NCBI RefSeq assembly: GCF_048569485.1
Contig: NC_134354.1
Span: 332,485,643 to 332,549,642 of the forward strand
DNA from: Anomaloglossus baeobatrachus
Taxonomy: Eukaryota; Chordata; Amphibia; Anura; Aromobatidae
Reading direction: 5' to 3'
DNA length: 64,000 nt
Positions 45,701 through 58,800 of this stretch are shown one piece after another. Every line of letters begins with the position of its first letter. Position 1 is the stretch's first letter. A program made the position numbers and the translations under genes. The notes under the pieces are model-generated. The model ran no database searches, was not told where the DNA came from, and saw nothing but the letters and a program-made list of their open reading frames with translations.

Positions 45701-46899
45701 CCAGTCTATGGAGGGTTTGCTCCATTATACATGCCAGTCTATGAAGGGCCTGCTCCATTATACATGCCAGTCTCTGGAGGGTCTGCTCCATTATACATGC
45801 CAGTCTATGAAGGTCCTGTTCCATTATACATGCCAGTCTATGGAGGGCCCGCTCCATTATACATGCCAGTCTCTGGAGGGCCTGCTCCATTATACATGCC
45901 AGTCTATGGAGGGCCTGCTCCATTATACATGCCAGTCTATGAAGGGCCTGCTCCATTATACATGCCAGTCTCTGGAGGGCCTGCTCCATTATCCATGCCA
46001 GTCTATGAAGGGCCTGCTCCATTATACATGCCAGTCTATGAAGGGCCTGCTCCATTATACATGCCAGTCTCTGGAGGGCCTGCTCCATTATACATGCCAG
46101 TCTATGGAGGGCCTGCTCCATTATACATGCCAATCTAAGAAGGGTCTGCTCTATTATACATGCCAGTCTATGGAGGGCCCGCTCCATTATACATGCCAGT
46201 CTCTGGAGGGCCTGCTTCATTATACATGCCAGTCTCTGCAGGGCCTGCTCCGTTATGCATGCCAATCTAAGGAGGGCCTGCTCCATTATACATGCCAGTC
46301 TATGAAGGGCCTGCTCCATTATACATGCCAGTCTATGGAGGGCCTGTTCCATTGTACATGCCAGTCTATGGAGGGTTTGCTCCATTATACATGCCAGTCT
46401 ATGAAGGTCCTGTTCCATTATACATGCCAATCTATGGAGGGACTGCTTCATTATACATGCCAGTCTCTGGAGGGCCTGCTCCATTATCCATGCCAGTCTA
46501 TGAACGGTATTCTCCATTATACATGCCAGTGTATGAAGGTCCTGCTCCATTATACATGCCAGTCTCTGGAGGGTATTCTCCATTATACATGCCAGTCTCT
46601 GGAGGGCCTGCTCCATTATACATGCCAGTCTATGAAGGGCCTTCTCCATTATACATGCCAGTCTATGGAGGGCCTGCTCCATTATACATGCCAGTCTATG
46701 AAGGGCCTGCTCCATTATACATGCCAGTCTCTGGAGGGCCTGCTCCATTATACATGCCAGTCTATGGAGGGCCTGCTCCATTATACATGCCAGTCTATGA
46801 AGGGCCTGCTCCATTATACATGCCAGTCTATGGAGGGCCTGCTCCATTATCCATGCCAGTCTATGAAGGGTCTGCTCCGTTATACATGCCAGTCTATGA

Positions 46900-49800
46900 A
46901 GGGCCTGCTCCATTATCCATGCCAGTCATTGAAGGGTCTGCTTCATTATACATGCCAGTCTATGGAGGGCCTGCTCCATTATACATGCCAGTCTCTGGAG
47001 GGCCTGCTCCATTGTACATGCCAGTCTATGAAGTGCCTGCATCATTATACATGCCAGTCTATGGAGGGCCTGCTCCATTATACATGCCAATCTATGAAGG
47101 GTCTGCTCTATTATACATGCCAGTCTATGGAGGGCCTGCTCCATTATACATGCCAGTCTCTGAAGGTCCTGCTCCATTATACATGCCAGTCTATGGAGGG
47201 CCCGCTCCATTATAAATGCCAGTCTCTGGAGGGCCTGCTCCGTTATACATGCCAATCTATGGAGGGCCTGCTCCATTATACATGCCAGTCTATGGAGGGC
47301 CTGCTCCATTGTACATGCCAGTCTATGGAGGGTTTGCTCCATTATACATGCCAGTCTATGAAGGGCCTGCTCCATTATACATGCCAGTGTATGAAGGGTA
47401 TTCTCCATTATACATGCCAGTGTATGAAGGTCCTGCTCCATTATACATGCCAGTCTCTGGAGGGTCTGCTCCATTATACATGCCAGTCTATGGAGGGCCC
47501 GCTCCACTATACATGCCAGTCTATGAAGGTCCTGTTCCATTATACATGCCAGTCTCTGGAGGGCCCGCTCCACTATACATGCCAGTCTATGAAAGTCCTG
47601 TTCCATTATACATGCCAGTCTCTGGAGGGCCTGCTCCATTATACATGCCAGTCTCTGGAGGGCCTGCTCCATTATACATGCCAGTCTATGAAGGGCCTGC
47701 TCCATTATACATGCCAGTCTATGAACGGTATTCTCCATTATACATGCCAGTCTATGGAGGGTATTCTCCATTATACATGCCAGTCTATGAAGGTCCTGCT
47801 CCATTATACATGCCAGTCTCTGGAGGGCCTGCTCCATTATCCATGCCAGTCTATGAACGGTATTCTCCATTATACATGCCAGTCTATGGAGGGTATTCTC
47901 CATTATACATGCCAGTCTATGAAGGTCCTGCTCCATTATACATGCCAGTCTCTGGAGGGTATTCTCCATTATACATGCCAGTCTATGAAGGGCCTTCTCC
48001 ATTATACATGCCAGTCTCTGGAGGGCCTGCTCCATTATACATGCCAGTCTATGGAGGGCCTGCTCCATTATACATGCCAATCTATGAAGGGTCTGCTCTA
48101 TTATACATGCCAGTCTATTGAGGGCCCACTCCATTATACATGCCAGTCTCTGGAGGGCCTGCTTCATTATACATGCCAGTCTCTGCAGGGCCTGCTCCGT
48201 TATACATGCCAATCTATGGAGGGCCTGCTCCGTTATACATGCCAGTCTATGAAGGGCCTGCTCCATTATACATGCCAGTCTATGGAGGGCCTGCTCCATT
48301 GTACATGCCAGTCTATGGAGGGTTTGCTCCATTATACATGCCAGTCTATGAAGGGCCTGCTCCATTATACATGCCAGTGTATGAGGGGTATTCTCCATTA
48401 TACATGCCAGTGTATGAAGGTCCTGCTCCATTATACATGCCAGTCTCTGGAGGGCCTGCTCCATTATACATGCCAGTCTCTGGAGGGTCTGCTCCATTAT
48501 ACATGCCAGTCTATGGAGGGCCCGCTCCACTATACATGCCATTCTATGAAGGTCCTGTTCCATTATACATGCCAGTCTCTGGAGGGCCCGCTCCACTATA
48601 CATGCCAGTCTATGAAGGTCCTGTTCCATTATACATGCCAATCTATGGAGGGACTGCTCCATTATACATGCCAGTCTATGGAGGGTTTGCTCCATTATAC
48701 ATGCCAGTCTATGGAGGGCCTGCTCCATTATACATGCCAGTCTATGGAGGGTTTGCTCCATTATACATGCCAATCTATGAAGGTCCTGCTCCATTATACA
48801 TGCCAGTCTCTGGAGGGCCTGCTCCATTATACATGCCAGTCTATGAAGGGCCTGCTCCATTATACATGCCAGTCTCTGGAGGGCCTGCTCCATTATCCAT
48901 GCCAGTCTATGAACGGTATTCTCCATTATACATGCCAGTGTATGAAGGTCCTGCTCCATTATACATGCCAGTCTATGGAGGGTATTCTCCATTATACATG
49001 CCAGTCTATGGAGGGTATTCTCCATTATACATGCCAGTCTATGAAGGTCCTGCTCCGTTATACATGCCAGTCTCTGGAGGGTATTCTCCATTATACATGC
49101 CAGTCTATGGAGGGCCTGCTCCATTATACATGCCAGTCTCTGGAGGGTATTCTCCATTATACATGCCAGTCTATGAAGGTCCTGCTCCATTATACATGCC
49201 AGTCTCTGGAGGGCCTGCTCCATTATACATGCCAGTCTATGAAGGGCCTGCTCCATTATACATGCCAGTCTCTGGAGGGCCTGCTCCATTATACATGCCA
49301 GTCTATGGAGGGCCTGCTCCATTATACATGCCAGTCTATGAAGGGCCTGCCCCATTATACATGCCAGTCTATGGAGGGCCTGCTCCATTATCCATGCCAG
49401 TTTATGAAGGGTCTGCTCCGTTATACATGCCAGTCTATGAAGGGCCTGCTCCATTATCCATGCCAGTCTATGAAGGGTCTGCTTCATTATACATGCCAGT
49501 CTATGGAGGGCCTGCTCCATTATACATGCCAGTCTCTGGAGGGCCTGCTCCATTATACATGCCAGTCTATGGTGGGTCTGCTCCATTATACATGCCAGTC
49601 TCTGGAGGGCCTGCTCCATTGTACATGCCAGTCTATGAAGTGCCTGCATCATTATACATGCCAGTCTATGGAGGGTCTGCTCCATTATACATGCCAGTCT
49701 ATGAAGGGCCTGTTTCATTATACATGCCAGTCTATGAAGGGCCTGCTCCATTATACATGCCAGTCTATGGAGTGCTTGCTCCCTTATACATGCCAGTCTA

Positions 49801-52800
49801 TGGAGGGCCTGCTCCATTATACATGCCAGTCTATTGAGGGCCTGCTCCATTATACATGTCAGTCTATGAAGGGCCTGCTCCATTATACATGCCAGTCTAT
49901 GGAGGGTTTGCTCCATTATACATGCCAGTCTATGGAGGGCCTGCTCCATTATACATGCCAGTCTATGGAGGGTTTGCTCCATTATACATGCCAATCTATG
50001 AAGGTCCTGCTCCATTATACATGCCAGTTTCCTGGAGGGCCTGCTCCATTATACATGCCAGTCTATGGAGGGCCTGCTCCATTATACATGCCAGTCTATG
50101 AAGGGCCTGCTCTATTATACATGCCAGTCTATGGAGGGCCTGCTCCATTTTTCATGCCAGTCTATGGAGGGCCTGCTCCATTATACATGCCAATCTATGA
50201 AGGTCCTGCTCCATTATACATGCCAGTCTCTGGAGGGCCTGCTCCATTATACATGCCAGTCTATGGAGGGCCTGGTCCATTATCCATGCCAGTCTATGAA
50301 GGGTCTGCTCCATTATACATGCCAGTCTATGGAGGGTCTGCTCCATTATACATGCCAGTCTATGGAGGGTCTGCTCCATTATACATGCCAGTCTATGGAG
50401 GGTCTGCTCCATTATACATGCCAGTCTATGGAGCGCCTGTTTCATTATACATGCCAGTCTATGAAGGGCCTGCTCCATTATACATGCCAGTCTATGGAGT
50501 GCTTGCTCCCTTATACATGCCAGTCTATGGAGGGCCTGCTCCATTATACATGCCAGTCTATGGAGGGCCTGCTCCATTATACATGTCAGTCTATGAAGGG
50601 CCTGCTCCATTATACATGCCAGTCTATGGAGGGTTTGCTCCATTATACATGCCAGTCTATGGAGGGCCTGCTCCATTATACATGCCAGTCTATGAAGGTC
50701 CTGCTCCATTATACATGCCAGTTTCCTGGAGGGCCTGCTCCATTATACATGCCAGTCTATGGAGGGCCTGCTCCATTATACATGCCAGTCTATGAAGGGC
50801 CTGCTCTTTTATACATGCCAGTCTATGGAGGGCCTGCTCCATTTTTCATGCCAGTCTATGGAGGGCCTGCTCCATTATACATGCCAATCTGTGAAGGTCC
50901 TGCTCCATTATACATGCCAGTCTCTGGAGGGCCTGCTCCATTATACATGCCAGTCTATGGAGGGCCTGGTCCATTATCCATGCCAGTCTATGAAGGGTCT
51001 GCTCCATTATACATGCCAGTCTATGGAGGGTCTGCTCCATTATACATGCCAGTCTATGGAGGGTCTGCTCCATTATACATGCCAGTCTATGGAGGGTCTG
51101 CTCCATTATACATGCCAGTCTATGGAGCGCCTGGTCCATTATCCATGCCAGTCTATGAAGGGTCTGCTCCATTATACATGCCAGTCTATGGAGGGTCTGC
51201 TCCATTATACATGCCAGTCTATGAAGGGCCTGCTTCAATATACATGCCAGTCTATGGAGGGCCTGCTCCATTATCCATGCCAGTCTATGAAGGGCCTGCT
51301 CCATTATACATGCCAGTTTCTGGAGGGTCTGCTCCATTATACATGCCAGTCTATGAAGGGCCTGCTCCATTATACATGCCAGTCTCTGGAGGGTCTGCTC
51401 CATTATACATGCCAGTCTATGAAGGGTATTCTCCATTATACATGCCAGTCTCTGGAGGGCCTGCTCCATTATACATGCCAGTCTATGGAGGGTCTGCTCC
51501 ATTATACATGCCAGTTTCTGCAGGGCCTGCTCCATTATCCATGCCAGTCTATGAAGGGTCTGCTCCATTATACATGCCAGTCTATGGAGGGTCTGCTCCA
51601 TTATACATGCCAGTCTATGGAGGGTCTGCTCCATTATACATGCCAGTCTATGGAGGGTCTGCTCCATTATACATGCCAGTCTATGGAGGGCCTGCTCCAT
51701 TATCCATGCCAGTCTATGAAGGGTCTGCTCCATTATACATGCCAGTCTATGGAGGGTCTGCTCCATTATACATGCCAGTTTATGAAGGGCCTGCTTCATT
51801 ATACATGCCAGTCTATGGAGGGTCTGATTTATTATACATGCCAGTCTATGAAGGGTCTGCTCCATTATACATGCCAGTCTATGGAGGGTCTGCTCCATTA
51901 TACATGCCAGTCTATGGAGGGTCTGCTCCATTATACATGCCAGTCTATGGAGGGCCTGCTCCATTATACATGCCAGTCTATGGAGTGCTTGCTCCATTAT
52001 ACATGCCAGTCTATGGAGGGCCTGCTTCATTATACATGCCAGTCTATGGAGGGTCTGCTTTATTATACATGCCAGTCTATGAAGGGCCTGCTCCATTATC
52101 CATGCCAGTCTATGAAGGGTCTGCTCCATTATACATGCCAGTCTATGGAGGGTCTGCTCCATTATACATGCCAGTCTATGAAGGGCCTGCTTCATTATAC
52201 ATGCCAGTCTATGGAGGGTCTGCTTTATTATACATGCCAGTCTATGGAGGGTCTGCTTTATTATACATGCCAGTCTATGAAGGGCCTGCTCCATTATCCA
52301 TGCCAGTCTATGGAGGGTCTGCTTTATTATACATGCCAGTCTATGAAGGGCCTGCTCCATTATACATGCCAGTCTATGGAGGGCCTGCTCCATTATACAT
52401 GCCAGTCTATGGAGGGTCTGCTCCATTATACATGCCAGTCTATGGAGGGCCTGCTCCATTATACATGCCAGTCTATGGAGGGCCTGCTCCATTATACATG
52501 CCTGTCTATGGAGGGTCTGCTTTATTATACATGCCAGTCTATGGAGGGCCTGCTCCATTATACATGCCAGTCTATGGAGGGTCTGCTCCATTATACATGC
52601 CAGTCTATGGAGGGTCTGCTTTATTATACATGCCAGTCTATGAAGGGCCTGCTCCATTATACATGCCAGTCTCTGGAGGGCCTGCTCCATTATACATGCC
52701 AGTCTATGGAGGGTCTGCTTTATTATACATGCCAGTCTATAAAGGGCCTGCTCCATTATACATGCCAGTCTATGGAGGGTCTGCTTTATTATACATGCCA

Positions 52801-55800
52801 GTCTATGGAGGGTCTGCTCCATTATACATGCCAGTCTATGAAGGGCCTGCTTCAATATACATGCCAGTCTATGGAGGGCCTGCTCCATTATCCATGCCAG
52901 TCTATGAAGGGCCTGCTCCATTATACATGCCAGTTTCTGGAGGGTCTGCTCCATTATACATGCCAGTCTATGAAGGGCCTGCTCCATTATACATGCCAGT
53001 CTCTGGAGGGTCTGCTCCATTATACATGCCAGTCTATGAAGGGTATTCTCCATTATACATGCCAGTCTCTGGAGGGCCTGCTCCATTATACATGCCAGTC
53101 TATGGAGGGTCTGCTCCATTATACATGCCAGTTTCTGCAGGGCCTGCTCCATTATCCATGCCAGTCTATGAAGGGTCTGCTCCATTATACATGCCAGTCT
53201 ATGGAGGGTCTGCTCCATTATACATGCCAGTCTATGGAGGGTCTGCTCCATTATACATGCCAGTCTATGGAGGGTCTGCTCCATTATACATGCCAGTCTA
53301 TGGAGGGCCTGCTCCATTATCCATGCCAGTCTATGAAGGGTCTGCTCCATTATACATGCCAGTCTATGGAGGGTCTGCTCCATTATACATGCCAGTTTAT
53401 GAAGGGCCTGCTTCATTATACATGCCAGTCTATGGAGGGTCTGATTTATTATACATGCCAGTCTATGAAGGGTCTGCTCCATTATACATGCCAGTCTATG
53501 GAGGGTCTGCTCCATTATACATGCCAGTCTATGGAGGGTCTGCTCCATTATACATGCCAGTCTATGGAGGGCCTGCTCCATTATACATGCCAGTCTATGG
53601 AGTGCTTGCTCCATTATACATGCCAGTCTATGGAGGGCCTGCTTCATTATACATGCCAGTCTATGGAGGGTCTGCTTTATTATACATGCCAGTCTATGAA
53701 GGGCCTGCTCCATTATCCATGCCAGTCTATGAAGGGTCTGCTCCATTATACATGCCAGTCTATGGAGGGTCTGCTCCATTATACATGCCAGTCTATGAAG
53801 GGCCTGCTTCATTATACATGCCAGTCTATGGAGGGTCTGCTTTATTATACATGCCAGTCTATGGAGGGTCTGCTTTATTATACATGCCAGTCTATGAAGG
53901 GCCTGCTCCATTATCCATGCCAGTCTATGGAGGGTCTGCTTTATTATACATGCCAGTCTATGAAGGGCCTGCTCCATTATACATGCCAGTCTATGGAGGG
54001 CCTGCTCCATTATACATGCCAGTCTATGGAGGGTCTGCTCCATTATACATGCCAGTCTATGGAGGGCCTGCTCCATTATACATGCCAGTCTATGGAGGGC
54101 CTGCTCCATTATACATGCCTGTCTATGGAGGGTCTGCTTTATTATACATGCCAGTCTATGGAGGGCCTGCTCCATTATACATGCCAGTCTATGGAGGGTC
54201 TGCTCCATTATACATGCCAGTCTATGGAGGGTCTGCTTTATTATACATGCCAGTCTATGAAGGGCCTGCTCCATTATACATGCCAGTCTCTGGAGGGCCT
54301 GCTCCATTATACATGCCAGTCTATGGAGGGTCTGCTTTATTATACATGCCAGTCTATAAAGGGCCTGCTCCATTATACATGCCAGTCTATGGAGGGTCTG
54401 CTTTATTATACATGCCAGTCTATGGAGGGTCTGCTTTATTATACATGCCAGTCTATGGAGGGCCTGCTCCATTATACATGCCAGTCTATGGAGGGCCTGC
54501 TCCATTATACATGCCAGTCTATGGAGGGTCTGCTTTATTATACATGCCAGTCTATGAAGGGCCTGCTCCATTATACATGCCAGTCTATGGAGGGTCTGCT
54601 TTATTATACATGCCAGTCTATGGAGGGCCTGCTCCATTATACATGCCAGTCTATGGAGGGCCTGCTCCATTATACATGCCAGTCTATGGAGGGCCTGCTC
54701 CATTATACATGCCAGTCTATGGAGGGCCTGCTCCATTATACATGCCAGTCTATGAAGGGCCTGCTCCATTATACATGCCAGTCTATGGAGGGCCTGCTCC
54801 ATTATCCATGCCAGTCTATGAAGGGTCTGCTCCGTTATACATGCCAGTCTATGAAGGGCCGGCTCCATTATCCATGCCAGTCATTGAAGGGTCTGCTTCA
54901 TTATACATGCCAGTCTATGGAGGGCCTGCTCCATTATACATGCCAGTCTCTGGAGGGCCTGCTCCATTGTACATGCCAGTCTATGAAGTGCCTGCATCAT
55001 TATACATGCCAGTCTATGGAGGGCCTGCTCCATTATACATGCCAATCTATGAAGGGTCTGCTCTATTATACATGCCAGTCTATGGAGGGCCTGCTCCATT
55101 ATACATGCCAGTCTCTGAAGGTCCTGCTCCATTATACATGCCAGTCTATGGTGGGTCTGCTCCATTATACATGCCAGTCTCTGGAGGGCCTGCTCCATTG
55201 TACATGCCAGTCTATGAAGTGCCTGCATCATTATACATGCCAGTCTATGGAGGGCCTGCTCCATTATACATGCCAATCTATGAAGGGTCTGCTCTATTAT
55301 ACATGCCAGTCTATGGAGGGCCTGCTCCATTATACATGCCAGTCTCTGAAGGTCCTGCTCCATTATACATGCCAGTCTATGGAGGGCCCGCTCCATTATA
55401 CATGCCAGTCTCTGGAGGGCCTGCTCCGTTATACATGCCAATCTATGGAGGGCCTGCTCCATTATACATGCCAGTCTATGGAGGGCCTGCTCCATTGTAC
55501 ATGCCAGTCTATGGAGGGTTTGCTCCATTATACATGCCAGTCTATGAAGGGCCTGCTCCATTATACATGCCAGTGTATGAAGGGTATTCTCCATTATACA
55601 TGCCAGTGTATGAAGGTCCTGCTCCATTATACATGCCAGTCTCTGGAGGGTCTGCTCCATTATACATGCCAGTCTATGGAGGGCCCGCTCCACTATACAT
55701 GCCAGTCTATGAAGGTCCTGTTCCATTATACATGCCAGTCTCTGGAGGGCCCGCTCCACTATACATGCCAGTCTATGAAAGTCCTGTTCCATTATACATG

Positions 55801-58800
55801 CCAGTCTCTGGAGGGCCTGCTCCATTATACATGCCAGTCTCTGGAGGGCCTGCTCCATTATACATGCCAGTCTATGAAGGGCCTGCTCCATTATACATGC
55901 CAGTCTATGAACGGTATTCTCCATTATACATGCCAGTCTATGGAGGGTATTCTCCATTATACATGCCAGTCTATGAAGGTCCTGCTCCATTATACATGCC
56001 AGTCTCTGGAGGGCCTGCTCCATTATCCATGCCAGTCTATGAACGGTATTCTCCATTATACATGCCAGTCTATGGAGGGTATTCTCCATTATACATGCCA
56101 GTCTATGAAGGTCCTGCTCCATTATACATGCCAGTCTCTGGAGGGTATTCTCCATTATACATGCCAGTCTATGAAGGGCCTTCTCCATTATACATGCCAG
56201 TCTCTGGAGGGCCTGCTCCATTATACATGCCAGTCTATGGAGGGCCTGCTCCATTATACATGCCAATCTATGAAGGGTCTGCTCTATTATACATGCCAGT
56301 CTATTGAGGGCCCACTCCATTATACATGCCAGTCTCTGGAGGGCCTGCTTCATTATACATGCCAGTGTCTGCAGGGCCTGCTCCGTTATACATGCCAATC
56401 TATGGAGGGCCTGCTCCGTTATACATGCCAGTCTATGAAGGGCCTGCTCCATTATACATGCCAGTCTATGGAGGGCCTGCTCCATTGTACATGCCAGTCT
56501 ATGGAGGGTTTGCTCCATTATACATGCCAGTCTATGAAGGGCCTGCTCCATTATACATGCCAGTGTATGAAGGGTATTCTCCATTATACATGCCAGTGTA
56601 TGAAGGTCCTGCTCCATTATACATGCCAGTCTCTGGAGGGCCTGCTCCATTATACATGCCATTCTCTGGAGGGTCTGCTCCATTATACATGCCAGTCTAT
56701 GGAGGGCCCGCTCCACTATACATGCCATTCTATGAAGGTCCTGTTCCATTATACATGCCAGTCTCTGGAGGGCCCGCTCCACTATACATGCCAGTCTATG
56801 AAGGTCCTGTTCCATTATACATGCCAATCTATGGAGGGACTGCTCCATTATACATGCCAGTCTATGGAGGGTTTGCTCCATTATACATGCCAGTCTATGG
56901 AGGGCCTGCTCCATTATACATGCCAGTCTATGGAGGGTTTGCTCCATTATACATGCCAATCTATGAAGGTCCTGCTCCATTATACATGCCAGTCTCTGGA
57001 GGGCCTGCTCCATTATACATGCCAGTCTATGAAGGGCCTGCTCCATTATACATGCCAGTCTCTGGAGGGCCTGCTCCATTATCCATGCCAGTCTATGAAC
57101 GGTATTCTCCATTATACATGCCAGTGTATGAAGGTCCTGCTCCATTATACATGCCAGTCTATGGAGGGTATTCTCCATTATACATGCCAGTCTATGGAGG
57201 GTATTCTCCATTATACATGCCAGTCTATGAAGGTCCTGCTCCATTATACATGCCAGTCTCTGGAGGGTATTCTCCATTATACATGCCAGTCTATGGAGGG
57301 CCTGCTCCATTATACATGCCAGTCTCTGGAGGGTATTCTCCATTATACATGCCAGTCTATGAAGGTCCTGCTCCATTATACATGCCAGTCTCTGGAGGGC
57401 CTGCTCCATTATACATGCCAGTCTATGAAGGGCCTGCTCCATTATACATGCCAGTCTCTGGAGGGCCTGCTCCATTATACATGCCAGTCTATGGAGGGCC
57501 TGCTCCATTATACATGCCAGTCTATGAAGGGCCTGCCCCATTATACATGCCAGTCTATGGAGGGCCTGCTCCATTATCCATGCCAGTTTATGAAGGGTCT
57601 GCTCCGTTATACATGCCAGTCTATGAAGGGCCTGCTCCATTATCCATGCCAGTCTATGAAGGGTCTGCTTCATTATACATGCCAGTCTATGGAGGGCCTG
57701 CTCCATTATACATGCCAGTCTCTGGAGGGCCTGCTCCATTATCCATGCCAGTCTATGGTGGGTCTGCTCCATTATACATGCCAGTCTATGAAGTGCCTGC
57801 ATCATTATACATGCCAGTCTATGGAGGGTCTGCTCCATTATACATGCCAGTCTATGAAGGGCCTGTTTCATTATACATGCCAGTCTATGAAGGGCCTGCT
57901 CCATTATACATGCCAGTCTATGGAGTGCTTGCTCCCTTATACATGCCAGTCTATGGAGGGCCTGCTCCATTATACATGCCAGTCTATGGAGGGCCTGCTC
58001 CATTATACATGTCAGTCTATGAAGGGCCTGCTCCATTATACATGCCAGTCTATGGAGGGTTTGCTCCATTATACATGCCAGTCTATGGAGGGCCTGCTCC
58101 ATTATACATGCCAGTCTATGGAGGGTTTGCTCCATTATACATGCCAATCTATGAAGGTCCTGCTCCATTATACATGCCAGTTTCCTGGAGGGCCTGCTCC
58201 ATTATACATGCCAGTCTATGGAGGGCCTGGTCCATTATCCATGCCAGTCTATGAAGGGTCTGCTCCATTATACATGCCAGTCTATGGAGGGTCTGCTCCA
58301 TTATACATGCCAGTCTATGGAGGGTCTGCTCCATTATACATGCCAGTCTATGGAGGGTCTGCTCCATTATACATGCCAGTCTATGGAGCGCCTGTTTCAT
58401 TATACATGCCAGTCTATGAAGGGCCTGCTCCATTATACATGCCAGTCTATGGAGTGCTTGCTCCCTTATACATGCCAGTCTATGGAGGGCCTGCTCCATT
58501 ATACATGCCAGTCTATGGAGGGCCTGCTCCATTATACATGTCAGTCTATGAAGGGCCTGCTCCATTATACATGCCAGTCTATGGAGGATTTGCTCCATTA
58601 TACATGCCAGTCTATGGAGGGCCTGCTCCATTATACATGCCAGTCTATGGAGGGTTTGCTCCATTATACATGCCAGTCTATGGAGGGCCTGCTCCATTAT
58701 ACATGCCAGTCTATGGAGGGTTTGCTCCATTATACATGCCAATCTATGAAGGTCCTGCTCCATTATACATGCCAGTTTCCTGGAGGGCCTGCTCCATTAT